A stretch of 64,000 nucleotides of DNA from an uncultured Muribaculaceae bacterium (GTDB lineage: Bacteria > Bacteroidota > Bacteroidia > Bacteroidales > Muribaculaceae). The stretch lies in NCBI GenBank assembly GCA_910587075.1, contig CAJUKE010000009.1, positions 9,697 through 73,696 on the forward strand, given 5' to 3'. Of the stretch, positions 34,184 to 42,831 are shown in pieces. The notes under the pieces were generated by a model. The model was not told where the DNA came from, did not search any database, and saw nothing but the letters and a program-made list of their open reading frames with translations. Numbering within the stretch: position 1 is the first letter of the stretch; every line of letters begins with the position of its first letter. The translations under genes and the position numbers were made by a program.

Positions 34184-36814
34184 TCAGAAAGCGGCGCGGA
34201 GAGCGTGGAGAGCGTCGGCAATGCCGGCACCATCCTTACCGCCGGCCTGGGCGAAGCCGGGCTGGCCACCACCGCCACCCTTGATGGCTTTCGCGGCCTC
34301 GCGCACGAGGGCGGAGGCATTCTTGCCGGCGGCCACGAGGTCGTTGGTGAACATCACGGTGAGCAGCGGCTTGCCGGAGGGGTCGCAGGTAGCGGCGATC
34401 ATCGCGGTGTTCTCGGGGGAGATTTCGCGCACGGCGAAGGCCAGGTTCTTTACCATATCGGGCATATTGGTGCCGGAAACGGAAACGACCTTCACGCCGT
34501 TGATTTCCTCGGCAGCGGCAACGAGCTGCTTGGCAAGGTTGCGGGTGCGCTCCTTCATCATCTCCTCGGCCTCCTGGCGGAGCTGGGCGTTCTCCTCGAC
34601 ATACTTGCGTATGGCCGCGGTAACGTCGGGGGCGTTGTGAAGCAGCGAACCGACGTCGCGGAGGGTGTCGGTCATCTTGTCGATGGCGTTTTCAACGGCC
34701 TCGCCGGTAATGGCCTCGATACGGCGGATGCCGGCGGCGATGCTGCTTTCCGAAATGATTTTAATCATACCGATGTTGCCGGTGTTGGCAACGTGGGTGC
34801 CGCCGCAGAGCTCGACGGAGGTGCCGTAGCGGATCACGCGGACCTCGTCGCCGTACTTCTCGCCGAAGAGGGCCATGGCGCCCATGGCGCGGGCCTCGGC
34901 GATGGGCACGCAGCGGTGCTCGTCGAGGGGATAAGCGGCGCGCACGCGGCTGTTGGCCAGATGCTCGACCTTGCGAAGCTCCTCGGGGGTTACCTTCTGG
35001 AAGTGAGAAAAGTCGAAGCGGAGCAGTTCGGGCGACACGAACGAGCCTTTCTGCTCGACGTGGGTGCCGAGCACCTCGCGGAGCGCCTCGTGGAGGAGGT
35101 GGGTCGCGGAGTGGTTGCAAGAGGTGGCCATACGGGCCTTGGCGTCGATCGCGGCTATGAACTCGGCCGATGGATCGGCGGGGAGTTTCGAGGTGAGGTG
35201 TACCCCGATGCCGTTCTCGCGCTTTGTGTCGAAGATTTCCACCTCCTCGCCATCAGGAGCGGTGAGGGTGCCGCGGTCGCCCACCTGGCCACCCATTTCG
35301 GCGTAGAAGGGTGTGCGCGACAGAATTATCTGGTAGTACTCCTTGTTTTTCTGCTTCACGCGGCGGTAGCGGAGGATGCGGGCGGCGCAAGAGGTCTCGT
35401 CGTAGCCGACGAACTCCTGTTCACCTTCGACGAGCACCACCCAGTCGGTAGCCTCGACGGCCGCGGCCTTGCGGGCGCGGTCCTTCTGAGCTGCCATCTC
35501 GCTGTCGAAACCCTTCTGGTCGAGGGTCATACCGTTTTCGCGGAGAATGAGCTCGGTGAGGTCGAGGGGGAAGCCGTAGGTGTCGTAGAGCACGAACGCC
35601 TCCTTGCCGGTGATTTCGGTCTTACCCTCCTTGCGGGCGGCGGCGATAGCGCGCTCCAGCAGGGTAATGCCGTTGTCGAGGGTGCGGAGGAATGAGTCCT
35701 CCTCCTCCTTGGTGACCTTCATGATGAGGTCGCGCTGCGAAACGAGCTCGGGATAAGCCTCGCCCATCGACTCGATGAGGGTGTCGACCAGGCGGTAGAG
35801 GAACGCCTCGCGGGCACCGAGGAAGGTGTAGGCGTAGCGCACGGCGCGGCGCAGAATGCGGCGGATCACATATCCGGCCTTGGCGTTGGAGGGGAGCTGG
35901 GAGTCGGCGATGGAGAAGGCGATGGTGCGCACATGGTCAGCGATTACGCGCATGGCCACATCGACCTTTTCATCCTCGCCGTATTTCTTGCCCGACAGTT
36001 CGGCGATTTTAGCGATCAGCGGAGTGAAAACGTCGGTATCGTAGTTGGAGGTTTTGCCCTGGAGAGCCATGCAGAGGCGTTCGAAGCCCATGCCGGTGTC
36101 GATAACCTTGGCGGGGAGGGGTTCGAGCGAGTGGTCGGCCTTGCGGTTGAACTGCATGAACACCAGGTTCCATATTTCGATTACCTGGGGGTGGTCCTTG
36201 TTGACCATCTCGGCGCCGGAAATCTTGGCGCGCTCCTCGTCGGAGCGGAGGTCGATGTGGATTTCCGAGCAGGGGCCGCAGGGACCCGTGTCGCCCATCT
36301 CCCAGAAGTTATCGTGCTTGTTGCCGTTGATTATGTGGTCCTTGGGGAGGTGCTTCTCCCAAATGGCGGCAGCCTCGTCGTCGCGGGTGAGCCCTTCGGC
36401 CTCCGAGCCCTCGAAAACGGTCGCGTAAAGGCGCTCGGGGTTCAGGCCGAGCACGTCAACGAGAAATTCCCAGGCCCAGTCGATAGCCTCGGCCTTGAAA
36501 TAGTCGCCGAACGACCAGTTGCCAAGCATCTCGAACATAGTGTGGTGGTATGTGTCGTGGCCCACCTCTTCGAGGTCGTTGTGCTTGCCGGAAACGCGGA
36601 GGCACTTCTGGCTGTCGGTTACGCGGGTCCACTTGGGGGCCTTGTTGCCAAGGATAATATCTTTGAACTGGTTCATCCCGGCGTTGGTGAACATCAGCGT
36701 CGGATCATCTTTGATTACCATAGGGGCGGATGGCACGATCTGGTGCCCCTTCCCTTTGAAAAACTGCTTGAAAGATTCGCGGATCTCCTTGGCAGTCATC
36801 GGTTTGTTGCTCAT
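34184..36814 (-). CDS. alaS: Alanine--tRNA ligase
   Basis: Class II synthetase with editing domain; 876 residues. The start MTAKEIRESFKQFFKGKGH-type N-terminus is reached from MSNKPM, in-frame codons further up are leader. Seen are NAGMNQFKDIILG, GDTGPCGPCSEIHID, RRILRRAVRYAYTFLGARE, the editing-domain metal site HSATHLLHEALREVLG with SVELCGGTHVANTG, and the C-terminal C-Ala domain ending in GGGGGQPGFAQAGGKDGAG. Divergent from a MerR-family gene. Confidence 0.96.
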   Translation of the reverse strand: MSNKPMTAKEIRESFKQFFKGKGHQIVPSAPMVIKDDPTLMFTNAGMNQFKDIILGNKAPKWTRVTDSQKCLRVSGKHNDLEEVGHDTYHHTMFEMLGNWSFGDYFKAEAIDWAWEFLVDVLGLNPERLYATVFEGSEAEGLTRDDEAAAIWEKHLPKDHIINGNKHDNFWEMGDTGPCGPCSEIHIDLRSDEERAKISGAEMVNKDHPQVIEIWNLVFMQFNRKADHSLEPLPAKVIDTGMGFERLCMALQGKTSNYDTDVFTPLIAKIAELSGKKYGEDEKVDVAMRVIADHVRTIAFSIADSQLPSNAKAGYVIRRILRRAVRYAYTFLGAREAFLYRLVDTLIESMGEAYPELVSQRDLIMKVTKEEEDSFLRTLDNGITLLERAIAAARKEGKTEITGKEAFVLYDTYGFPLDLTELILRENGMTLDQKGFDSEMAAQKDRARKAAAVEATDWVVLVEGEQEFVGYDETSCAARILRYRRVKQKNKEYYQIILSRTPFYAEMGGQVGDRGTLTAPDGEEVEIFDTKRENGIGVHLTSKLPADPSAEFIAAIDAKARMATSCNHSATHLLHEALREVLGTHVEQKGSFVSPELLRFDFSHFQKVTPEELRKVEHLANSRVRAAYPLDEHRCVPIAEARAMGAMALFGEKYGDEVRVIRYGTSVELCGGTHVANTGNIGMIKIISESSIAAGIRRIEAITGEAVENAIDKMTDTLRDVGSLLHNAPDVTAAIRKYVEENAQLRQEAEEMMKERTRNLAKQLVAAAEEINGVKVVSVSGTNMPDMVKNLAFAVREISPENTAMIAATCDPSGKPLLTVMFTNDLVAAGKNASALVREAAKAIKGGGGGQPGFAQAGGKDGAGIADALHALRAAF

Positions 36815-36918
36815 ATAATGATGTAAGTTTATTGTTTGCCTCGAGGGGCGCCGCGCCAAACGCGGGCCGGGGTGCCAAAAAGCGCCCGTTTGAATGCGCG
36901 AAATTACGGAAATTTAGC

Positions 36919-36926
36919 TACTTTTG
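36919..36926 (+). promoter_or_regulatory. -7 box of the MerR-family gene
   Basis: Exact TACTTTTG, seven bases before the ATG at 36934, so the transcript should have almost no leader. A TTTG lies 26 bases upstream, longer than usual. Confidence 0.5.
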
Positions 36927-36933
36927 CAAGCAG

Positions 36934-37275
36934 ATGGCAACCGAAAACATTGACAAGAAGTATTATAAAATAAGTGAAGTCGCGGAGCTGATAGGCGTCG
37001 CGCAATCGACGCTCCGCTTTTGGGAAACGCAGTTCCCCATGGTGTCGCCAAAACGCAACGCAAAAGGCACCCGCTTCTACACCCCGCGCGACCTCGAACG
37101 GCTGCGCATGATCCACTACCTGCTGAAAGACAAGGGGCTGCATATCGAAGCGGCCCGCGAGGCCCTGCGCACCAACCGCGAGGGGCTCGAACGCCAGGCC
37201 CGCGCCGTCGAGCGCCTCCGCTCGGTGCGCGCCTCGCTGGTCGAGATGCTCGACGCCCTCAACAAGCTCCGCTGA
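36934..37275 (+). CDS. MerR-family transcriptional regulator
   Basis: A 113-residue protein with a winged-helix DNA-binding head: YYKISEVAELIGVAQSTLRFWETQF, then RFYTPRDLERLRMIHYLLKDKGLHIEAAREAL. Bacteroidetes MerR-like proteins of this length have no effector domain, only a coiled coil (ERQARAVERLRSVRASLVEMLDAL). Divergent from alaS. Start at 36934 fits the promoter seven bases upstream. Target unknown. Confidence 0.85.
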   Translation: MATENIDKKYYKISEVAELIGVAQSTLRFWETQFPMVSPKRNAKGTRFYTPRDLERLRMIHYLLKDKGLHIEAAREALRTNREGLERQARAVERLRSVRASLVEMLDALNKLR

Positions 37276-37293
37276 TCCCCCCGCGAAACAGAG

Positions 37294-37323
37294 GGAGGCA
37301 ACACCTTGCGTGGCGTTGCCTCC
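37294..37323 (+). terminator. Hairpin after the MerR-family gene
   Basis: Perfect 9-bp stem ggaggcaac (37294-37302) with gttgcctcc (37315-37323), followed by ccgacgttt. Confidence 0.6.
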
Positions 37324-37785
37324 CCGACGTTTCAACTATTTATTTATGAGAGCCTCAGTACCTGGTATCACTACCCGGTAAAAAGGACGAGGGATGTCTC
37401 TTTGAGGGTTGTCTCCTAAATAACCTTATGTGTTGAATCTCAGTCGTTAATTATGTCCTAAGTCAGAATTATGAGGTATGAGGTAAATTAAATTGAATCG
37501 GATTATCATCAACGCGTTAATTCATATCATAAACTCACTTATACTGACTATCCCAATGCTTTGCGGCGATTGGGCTATTGTTTTGTTTTATTACTATAAC
37601 AACGCCGGGCGGCAAAAGATAAAGCGTTGGCCGCTAAAAGAGTTTAATTATTGTTTATCAAAGGCCATAATTATTAAAAGTCCCGACATTTTAAGTTAAA
37701 TGCCGGGGCGTTTTATATGCTTGTGTTCGAACCGCGCTTTAAAATCTCGGTGTTTTCAGTCTGACAATCATCGGTTTGCGCAAGA
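37324..37785. other. AT-rich intergenic stretch with a possible small RNA
   Basis: About 460 bases, clearly more A+T-rich than the flanks. A terminator-like hairpin (cccgacattt at 37682-37691 with aaatgccggg at 37698-37707, then gcgtttta) lies near its end, so a short plus-strand RNA could end there. The only open frame (37493-37699) lacks an ATG and convincing features. Confidence 0.4.
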
Positions 37786-39717
37786 TCAGGAGCCGGGAGG
37801 CGCAACTACGACGCGGAAGTCGGGCGTGAGAGATATTTTACCGGCGTCGGCCAGCTCGCGGAGCCGTTCGAGCATAAGGTCGCGGGGTATGGCCCCCACG
37901 CGGTTGATGTAGCTGATGGGGCGTCCCTCGGGGAGCTGAGAAACGATGTGGAGGATCACGCGGTCGGCCTCTTCGGGCGTGAGCGCCGGGGGTGGCGCCT
38001 GTCTCGCCGAGCGGCACACGTCGCACGAGCCGCATTCCCCGGCGTCATCCTCGCCGAAGTAGCGGAGCATCCCCTCGACGCGGCACTCCCCGTCGTTGAA
38101 CACGAAGCGCTTCATAGCCTCGACGCGCCGCTCCATCTGGGCGCGCCGGTGCTCGTAGATTTCGACCGGGAGCAGTATGTCGGCCCGGGGCTGCCTCCGC
38201 TGCAGAAACACCACGATGGGGGTCGAGCGGCGGGGAACGTAATGGATAACACGCATACGGCTGAGGCGCAGCAGAGTCTCGTAGACCTGCCGCGGACTCA
38301 CCCCGAGTCTCGCGGCGAGACTTATCTCGTCGATGTATTCGTAGTCGGCGAAAATGCCGGTGTACATCCGCAGTATGGCCTGGAGGAGGTCGTCGGCGGC
38401 GCGGTCGAGTTCGAGATCGTAGAGCGCCCGGCGGTCGACGGTCATCATAAGCCGCGACCGGGTGTTGGGGTCCTCCTCATATTCGATATACCCGGCTCGA
38501 CTGAGTATGGTCAGGGCGCTTCGGGTCATAGCCGCCGAGGTCTTGAAGCGCTCGCAGTAGGCCGCCAGGTCGAACTCGCGCACGAGCCCCGCGCCCTCGC
38601 CCATGGCGACATCAAACCAGACACACAGGTTGTGGTATGCGTCGCGTATGAACTCTTTGGGGGGGAAGGAGTCGGTGACCCTTTTCGAAAGCACGCGGCG
38701 GTCGCCCTTGGTAGCGAGCACCACGGCGAACGAGGGGAGCCCGTCGCGCCCGGCACGCCCCGCCTCCTGGTAATACTCCTCAAGCGACGAGGGGAGGTCG
38801 ACGTGGACCACCACCCTGACGTCGGGCTTGTCGATGCCCATACCGAAGGCGTTGGTGGCCACCATCACGCGGGTGCGCCCACACTTCCAACTGTCCTGCC
38901 GGGCCTCCTTCTCCTCGGGGAGGAGTCCGGCATGGTAATAGTCGGCGCTCACGCCGTTGGTTTTCAGGAAATCGGCCACTTCGCGGGTGCGCTTTCTCGA
39001 ACGGGTGTACACGATGGCAGTGCCCGGCACCCCGGCCAGCACGCGCAGCAGCTGCGGCTCTTTGAAGTCGCAGTGTCTGACGATGTATGAGATGTTGCCG
39101 CGGGTAAAGCTGAGGCGGAACTCGCCCCCCTCGCCCCGGAATCGGAGCGACCGCTTGATGTCGGCCACCACCTGCGGCGTGGCCGAAGCCGTGAGGGCGA
39201 GCACCGGGGCGTCGGGAAACGAGTCGCGGAGCTCGGCGATGCGGAGGTAGGAGGGGCGGAAGTCATGGCCCCACTGCGAGATGCAGTGCGCCTCGTCGAC
39301 CACGATGAGCGCCACGGGGAGGTGCCGAAGCTGTGCCCTGAAGCGCTCGTTCTGCAGCCTCTCGGGCGAGAGGTACAGAATTTTGGCCTTGCCGAGGCGG
39401 CATTTGTCGAACGCCAGGCGGCTCTCGCGGGCCGACATACCGCTGTGGAGGTAGTAGGCTTTGATGCCCCTGCCAGCGAGATTGTCGGCCTGGTCCTTCA
39501 TAAGGGATATGAGCGGGGTGACCACGATGGTCAGCCCGTCGATAGCCATCGCCGGAACCTGGAACGTGATTGACTTGCCGCCCCCGGTTGGGAGCAGCCC
39601 GAGCGTGTCGCACCCGGCGAGCACCGATTCGATGATTTCCCGCTGCATAGGGCGGAAGGAGCCGTAGCCCCAGTAGCGCCCCAGAATCGCCAGGATGTCG
39701 GGCTCGGTCAGTCGCAA
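37786..39717 (-). CDS. recQ: RecQ-family ATP-dependent DNA helicase
   Basis: 3'-5' DNA helicase for recombination and repair; 643 residues. Walker A LLPTGGGKS at 41-49, DEAH in VVDEAHCISQWGHDFRPSY, motif V/VI AFGMGIDKPDVRVVVHVDLPSSLE and YYQEAGRAGRDGLPS. After the helicase core a winged-helix-like segment comes first and the Cys4 zinc site (GECRVEG, AGECGSCDVC) afterwards, unlike the canonical order. No HRDC domain is evident. It overlaps recJ by ten bases. Confidence 0.92.
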   Translation of the reverse strand: MRLTEPDILAILGRYWGYGSFRPMQREIIESVLAGCDTLGLLPTGGGKSITFQVPAMAIDGLTIVVTPLISLMKDQADNLAGRGIKAYYLHSGMSARESRLAFDKCRLGKAKILYLSPERLQNERFRAQLRHLPVALIVVDEAHCISQWGHDFRPSYLRIAELRDSFPDAPVLALTASATPQVVADIKRSLRFRGEGGEFRLSFTRGNISYIVRHCDFKEPQLLRVLAGVPGTAIVYTRSRKRTREVADFLKTNGVSADYYHAGLLPEEKEARQDSWKCGRTRVMVATNAFGMGIDKPDVRVVVHVDLPSSLEEYYQEAGRAGRDGLPSFAVVLATKGDRRVLSKRVTDSFPPKEFIRDAYHNLCVWFDVAMGEGAGLVREFDLAAYCERFKTSAAMTRSALTILSRAGYIEYEEDPNTRSRLMMTVDRRALYDLELDRAADDLLQAILRMYTGIFADYEYIDEISLAARLGVSPRQVYETLLRLSRMRVIHYVPRRSTPIVVFLQRRQPRADILLPVEIYEHRRAQMERRVEAMKRFVFNDGECRVEGMLRYFGEDDAGECGSCDVCRSARQAPPPALTPEEADRVILHIVSQLPEGRPISYINRVGAIPRDLMLERLRELADAGKISLTPDFRVVVAPPGS

Positions 39718-41435
39718 AACACGATTTCCTTGATTTGGAGCTGGATCGCGCCGACGGTACCCTTGTGCTTGTTGTCCTCGATGGTGTAGCAGATGTCGAA
39801 CTTGCGCCCGCTGTGGACCCCCTCGAAGAGCGGAGCCATATTGAACGCTATGCCGTTGAACACCTTGCCGCAGGTATCGTCGACCAGTTCGAGCTTAATG
39901 TGCTCAAGCTGGCGCCCGACGAGCTTGCTGGTGCCGAAATCCACCACTCCCCTGCTGCGGAACACCGGCCTCGGGTTCTTGGGCCCGAACGGTTGGAAAC
40001 GGCGCAGCATAGTGATGAATTCGGGGGTAATCTCGGCGAAGCTGAGGTTGGCGTCGATGTCGAAGCTCGGGTTGAGCTGTGAGGGGAGAATGTTGGCGGC
40101 GACGTAATCCTCGAAGCGGCGACGGAACTCGGGTATGTTCTCCTCGCGGAGCGAGAGCCCCACGGCGTAGGGGTGGCCGCCGAACGTCTCCAGGATGTCG
40201 CGGGCCGACTCCACAGCCTTGTAGATGTCGAACCCCTGCACGGAGCGCGACGAGCCGGTGGCCAGCCCGTTGGAGAGGGTCAGCACCACGGCGGGCTTGT
40301 AGTACAGCTCCGTTATGCGGGATGCCACGATGCCGATGATACCCTTGTGCCAGTCCTTGTTGAAAATCACGATGGACTTCTTTCCGGCCACCTTCCCGGG
40401 ATCCTCGGCGAGGATGGCGTTGGCCTCGTCAGTGATGCGCTTGTCGAGCTCCTTGCGGTCCTTGTTGTACTGGTCGATGTTGCGGGCGCAGCGGAGCGCG
40501 TCGTTGAAGTCGCGCGACACCAGCAGCTCGACCGCCTCGCGGCCGCTCTGCATGCGTCCCGAGGCGTTGATGCGCGGGCCGATTTTGAAAATCACGTCGG
40601 AGATGGAGATCTCCTTGCCGCTGAGGCCGCAGATGCGGATTATCGCGCGGAGGCCGAGATTCGGGTTGGCGTTGATGCGGCGCAGGCCGAAATAGGTCAT
40701 CACGCGGTTCTCGCCCGTCATCGGCACGATGTCGGCAGCGATAGAGACCGCTACCAGATCGAGCATCCCTTCGAGGTCGTTCTGCGGGATGCCGTTGCTG
40801 ATCGAGAAGGCCTGCATCAGCTTGTAGCCGACCCCGCACCCCGAGAGGTGCTCGAAGGGGTAGGTGCTGCCCGGCATTTTCGGGTTGAGGATGGCGGCGG
40901 CCTGCGGCAACTCGGCGTCGGGGACGTGGTGGTCGCAGATAATGAAGTCGATGCCGTGCTCACGGGCGTGGGCTACCTCTTCGTTGGCCTTGATTCCGCA
41001 ATCAAGAATAATCACGAGCCTCACCCCCTGGGAGGCGAACTCGTCGATGGTTTCCGATGAGATTCCGTACCCCTCCTCGTAGCGGGTGGGTATGAAATAG
41101 TCGATGTTGGAGTAAAAATTCCTAAGGTACTTGTAGACCAGCGCCACGGCCGTAGTGCCGTCGACGTCGTAGTCGCCGTATACCATGATTTTCTCCTTTG
41201 ACCCCATGGCCTTGTTAAGCCTTTGAACAGCTTTATCCATGCCGGGCATTAGGAACGGGTCGTGAAGATTCCTCAGAGAGGGGTGGAAAAAGCGCTCAGC
41301 CTCTTCCACCGAGGAGATCTCGCGACGGACCAGCAGCTCGCTGATGGGAGGACAGTCGGCGTATCTTTTTGCCAAGGCTGCCTCGGTTTTTCGCTCTTCG
41401 GGTGTTAGGGGTAAATAATTCCATTTACCTGTCAT
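39708..41435 (-). CDS. recJ: Single-stranded-DNA-specific exonuclease RecJ
   Basis: 5'-3' ssDNA exonuclease; 575 residues, the usual length. DHH motifs: VYGDYDVDGTTAVALVYKYL, ILDCGIKANEE, IICDHHVPDAELP, and the DHHA1 GGHPYAVGLSL; FQPFGPKNPRPVFRSR at the C-terminal OB region. RecQ follows with a ten-base overlap, so they form a repair pair working on the same end-resection step. A textbook promoter lies about 180 bases upstream. Confidence 0.95.
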   Translation of the reverse strand: MTGKWNYLPLTPEERKTEAALAKRYADCPPISELLVRREISSVEEAERFFHPSLRNLHDPFLMPGMDKAVQRLNKAMGSKEKIMVYGDYDVDGTTAVALVYKYLRNFYSNIDYFIPTRYEEGYGISSETIDEFASQGVRLVIILDCGIKANEEVAHAREHGIDFIICDHHVPDAELPQAAAILNPKMPGSTYPFEHLSGCGVGYKLMQAFSISNGIPQNDLEGMLDLVAVSIAADIVPMTGENRVMTYFGLRRINANPNLGLRAIIRICGLSGKEISISDVIFKIGPRINASGRMQSGREAVELLVSRDFNDALRCARNIDQYNKDRKELDKRITDEANAILAEDPGKVAGKKSIVIFNKDWHKGIIGIVASRITELYYKPAVVLTLSNGLATGSSRSVQGFDIYKAVESARDILETFGGHPYAVGLSLREENIPEFRRRFEDYVAANILPSQLNPSFDIDANLSFAEITPEFITMLRRFQPFGPKNPRPVFRSRGVVDFGTSKLVGRQLEHIKLELVDDTCGKVFNGIAFNMAPLFEGVHSGRKFDICYTIEDNKHKGTVGAIQLQIKEIVFCD

Positions 41436-41613
41436 TTATGTCGTTTTTTTTATTGCGGATGGCGGGCCGGACAGGTAGTGCCCGGCGGAGAGTGAGGAGG
41501 CGTCGGCGCGTGGCCGTCGCGGGGTGGCGGATTAAACGTTGAGCGACAAAGGTTTCCGTGTAAGCGTCGGAGAGAGACGGATGAACCTGCCGCGACATTC
41601 CGCGGTATGAGTG

Positions 41614-41645
41614 CAAATATACGAAAAAAAACGGGTTCCGCAAAA
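41614..41645 (-). promoter_or_regulatory. recJ-recQ promoter
   Basis: Minus strand TTTTG (41645-41641), 19 bases, exact TATATTTG (41621-41614). The leader to the recJ ATG is about 175 bases. Confidence 0.72.
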
Positions 41646-41693
41646 CGTTAAAAAAGCATAAACCGAGGAGCTGGCGCGCCCCGCGCGGCGGGG

Positions 41694-42716
41694 TCAGCGG
41701 ATGCCCCTCGCGTCGAGTGCGCGGCGATAGGCGGCGGCGTTGCGGGTGTGCGCGGCGAAGTCGGCGGCGAAAGCGTGGCGCCCCGAAAAGTCGGCCTTGG
41801 CGCACATATAAAGCCAGTCATGCTCCGGCGCGTCGAGCACAGCGTCGATGGCCCCCTTCGACGCCACGCGTATCGGGCCGGGTGGCAATCCGGCGACGCG
41901 GTAGGTGTTGTAGGGGGAGTCCTCGCGGAGCATCGCGCCGGTTACACGCCGCGCCGCGAAATCACCGCAGGCGAACTTCACCGTGGGGTCGGCCTGGAGC
42001 GGCATACCCCGCTTCAGGCGGTTGAGATACAGCCGGGCTATGAGCGGGCGCTCGTCGGCGGCGTTGCTCTCCTCCTCGACTATCGAGGCCAGCGTAGCCA
42101 CCTCGGCGGGGTTCAGCCCGAGAGCCTCGGCCTTGGCGCGGCGCTCGTCGCTCCAAAAGCGGTCGCGGTACTTGAAAAGCATCGCGGCCACCTTGGCCGG
42201 AGAGTCGGTCCAATATGCCTCGTAGGTGTCGGGCACGAACATGGCCGGAAGCTCCTCAGCGCGTCCGACCCTGCCGTCGGCGCGGGCAAGCGAGTCGGCG
42301 GCGCTCAGGAATTCCGCCGAATCGAACTCCATGCGCTCCCCCAACCGCGAAGCAAGTTGGTCCATCGTGCGGATATTGTTGAAAGTGAGCTTCACGGGGG
42401 TCTGCCTCCCCTGCCCTATCTTGCGGGCCACCCGCCAGGCCCGTTCGCCTGGCTCGATTCGGTAAGCGCCGCGTGAAACAGCCGTATTGCCGCTCCAGAG
42501 GGAGGCCACCTCGCCTCCGAAGCTGTCGCCGAGGGCACTCCTCAGCGAGTCGGCCACCTGGGTCCGCGACGCGCCGGCCGGAATCCTCACCCACGCGGCC
42601 TCATCGCCGGGGAAACCGCTCAAAGCGCCCCTCAGCCACCACGCGCCTACCGCGGCCGCGGCCACCGCGACGGCCAACAGTACCCACAGCGGCTTTCTCT
42701 TTTTATTCTTCGGCAT
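41694..42716 (-). CDS. mltG: Endolytic murein transglycosylase MltG
   Basis: Inner-membrane lytic transglycosylase that sets glycan strand length. The 340-residue product has a cytoplasmic basic start (MPKNKKRKPLW), a transmembrane helix (VLLAVAVAAAAVGAWWL), then the periplasmic YceG domain with the catalytic Glu in LASIVEEESN, and YNTYRVAGLPPGPI, a family hallmark. Upstream in-frame codons run into the promoter (TTG, 21 bases, TAACTTTG at 42748-42741). Confidence 0.93.
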   Translation of the reverse strand: MPKNKKRKPLWVLLAVAVAAAAVGAWWLRGALSGFPGDEAAWVRIPAGASRTQVADSLRSALGDSFGGEVASLWSGNTAVSRGAYRIEPGERAWRVARKIGQGRQTPVKLTFNNIRTMDQLASRLGERMEFDSAEFLSAADSLARADGRVGRAEELPAMFVPDTYEAYWTDSPAKVAAMLFKYRDRFWSDERRAKAEALGLNPAEVATLASIVEEESNAADERPLIARLYLNRLKRGMPLQADPTVKFACGDFAARRVTGAMLREDSPYNTYRVAGLPPGPIRVASKGAIDAVLDAPEHDWLYMCAKADFSGRHAFAADFAAHTRNAAAYRRALDARGIR

Positions 42717-42740
42717 ACACTGCTTTTTCAAAATAACCCC

Positions 42741-42772
42741 CAAAGTTAGCAAATTCCCCCCAAATGACCCAA
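42741..42772 (-). promoter_or_regulatory. mltG promoter
   Basis: Minus strand TTG (42772-42770), 21 bases, exact TAACTTTG (42748-42741); ATG 25 bases downstream. Confidence 0.65.
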
Positions 42773-42779
42773 GGTTTGA

Positions 42780-42818
42780 GATTTCGGGCTTCGCCCTCAC
42801 ACCGAACGACAAGGCGGC
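42780..42818 (+). repeat. REP-like repeat, copy 1 (3' side of the RAYT)
   Basis: A 39-base unit starting gatttcgggcttcgccctca and ending aacgacaaggcggc. It forms a small hairpin (gggc-ttc-gccc) and matches 43806-43844 at 38 of 39 bases. Confidence 0.85.
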
Positions 42819-42831
42819 GAAAAAAAGGATT

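Noticed and set aside
34205..35695. 496-residue plus-strand frame opposite alaS
   Set aside because: Antisense to the AlaS editing and C-terminal domains; composition biased to Gly/Val/His/Glu.
37493..37699. 68-residue open frame in the AT-rich region
   Set aside because: Starts with a TTG, has no promoter or homologue that I recognise, and is typical of AT-rich non-coding text; a small membrane peptide cannot be excluded.
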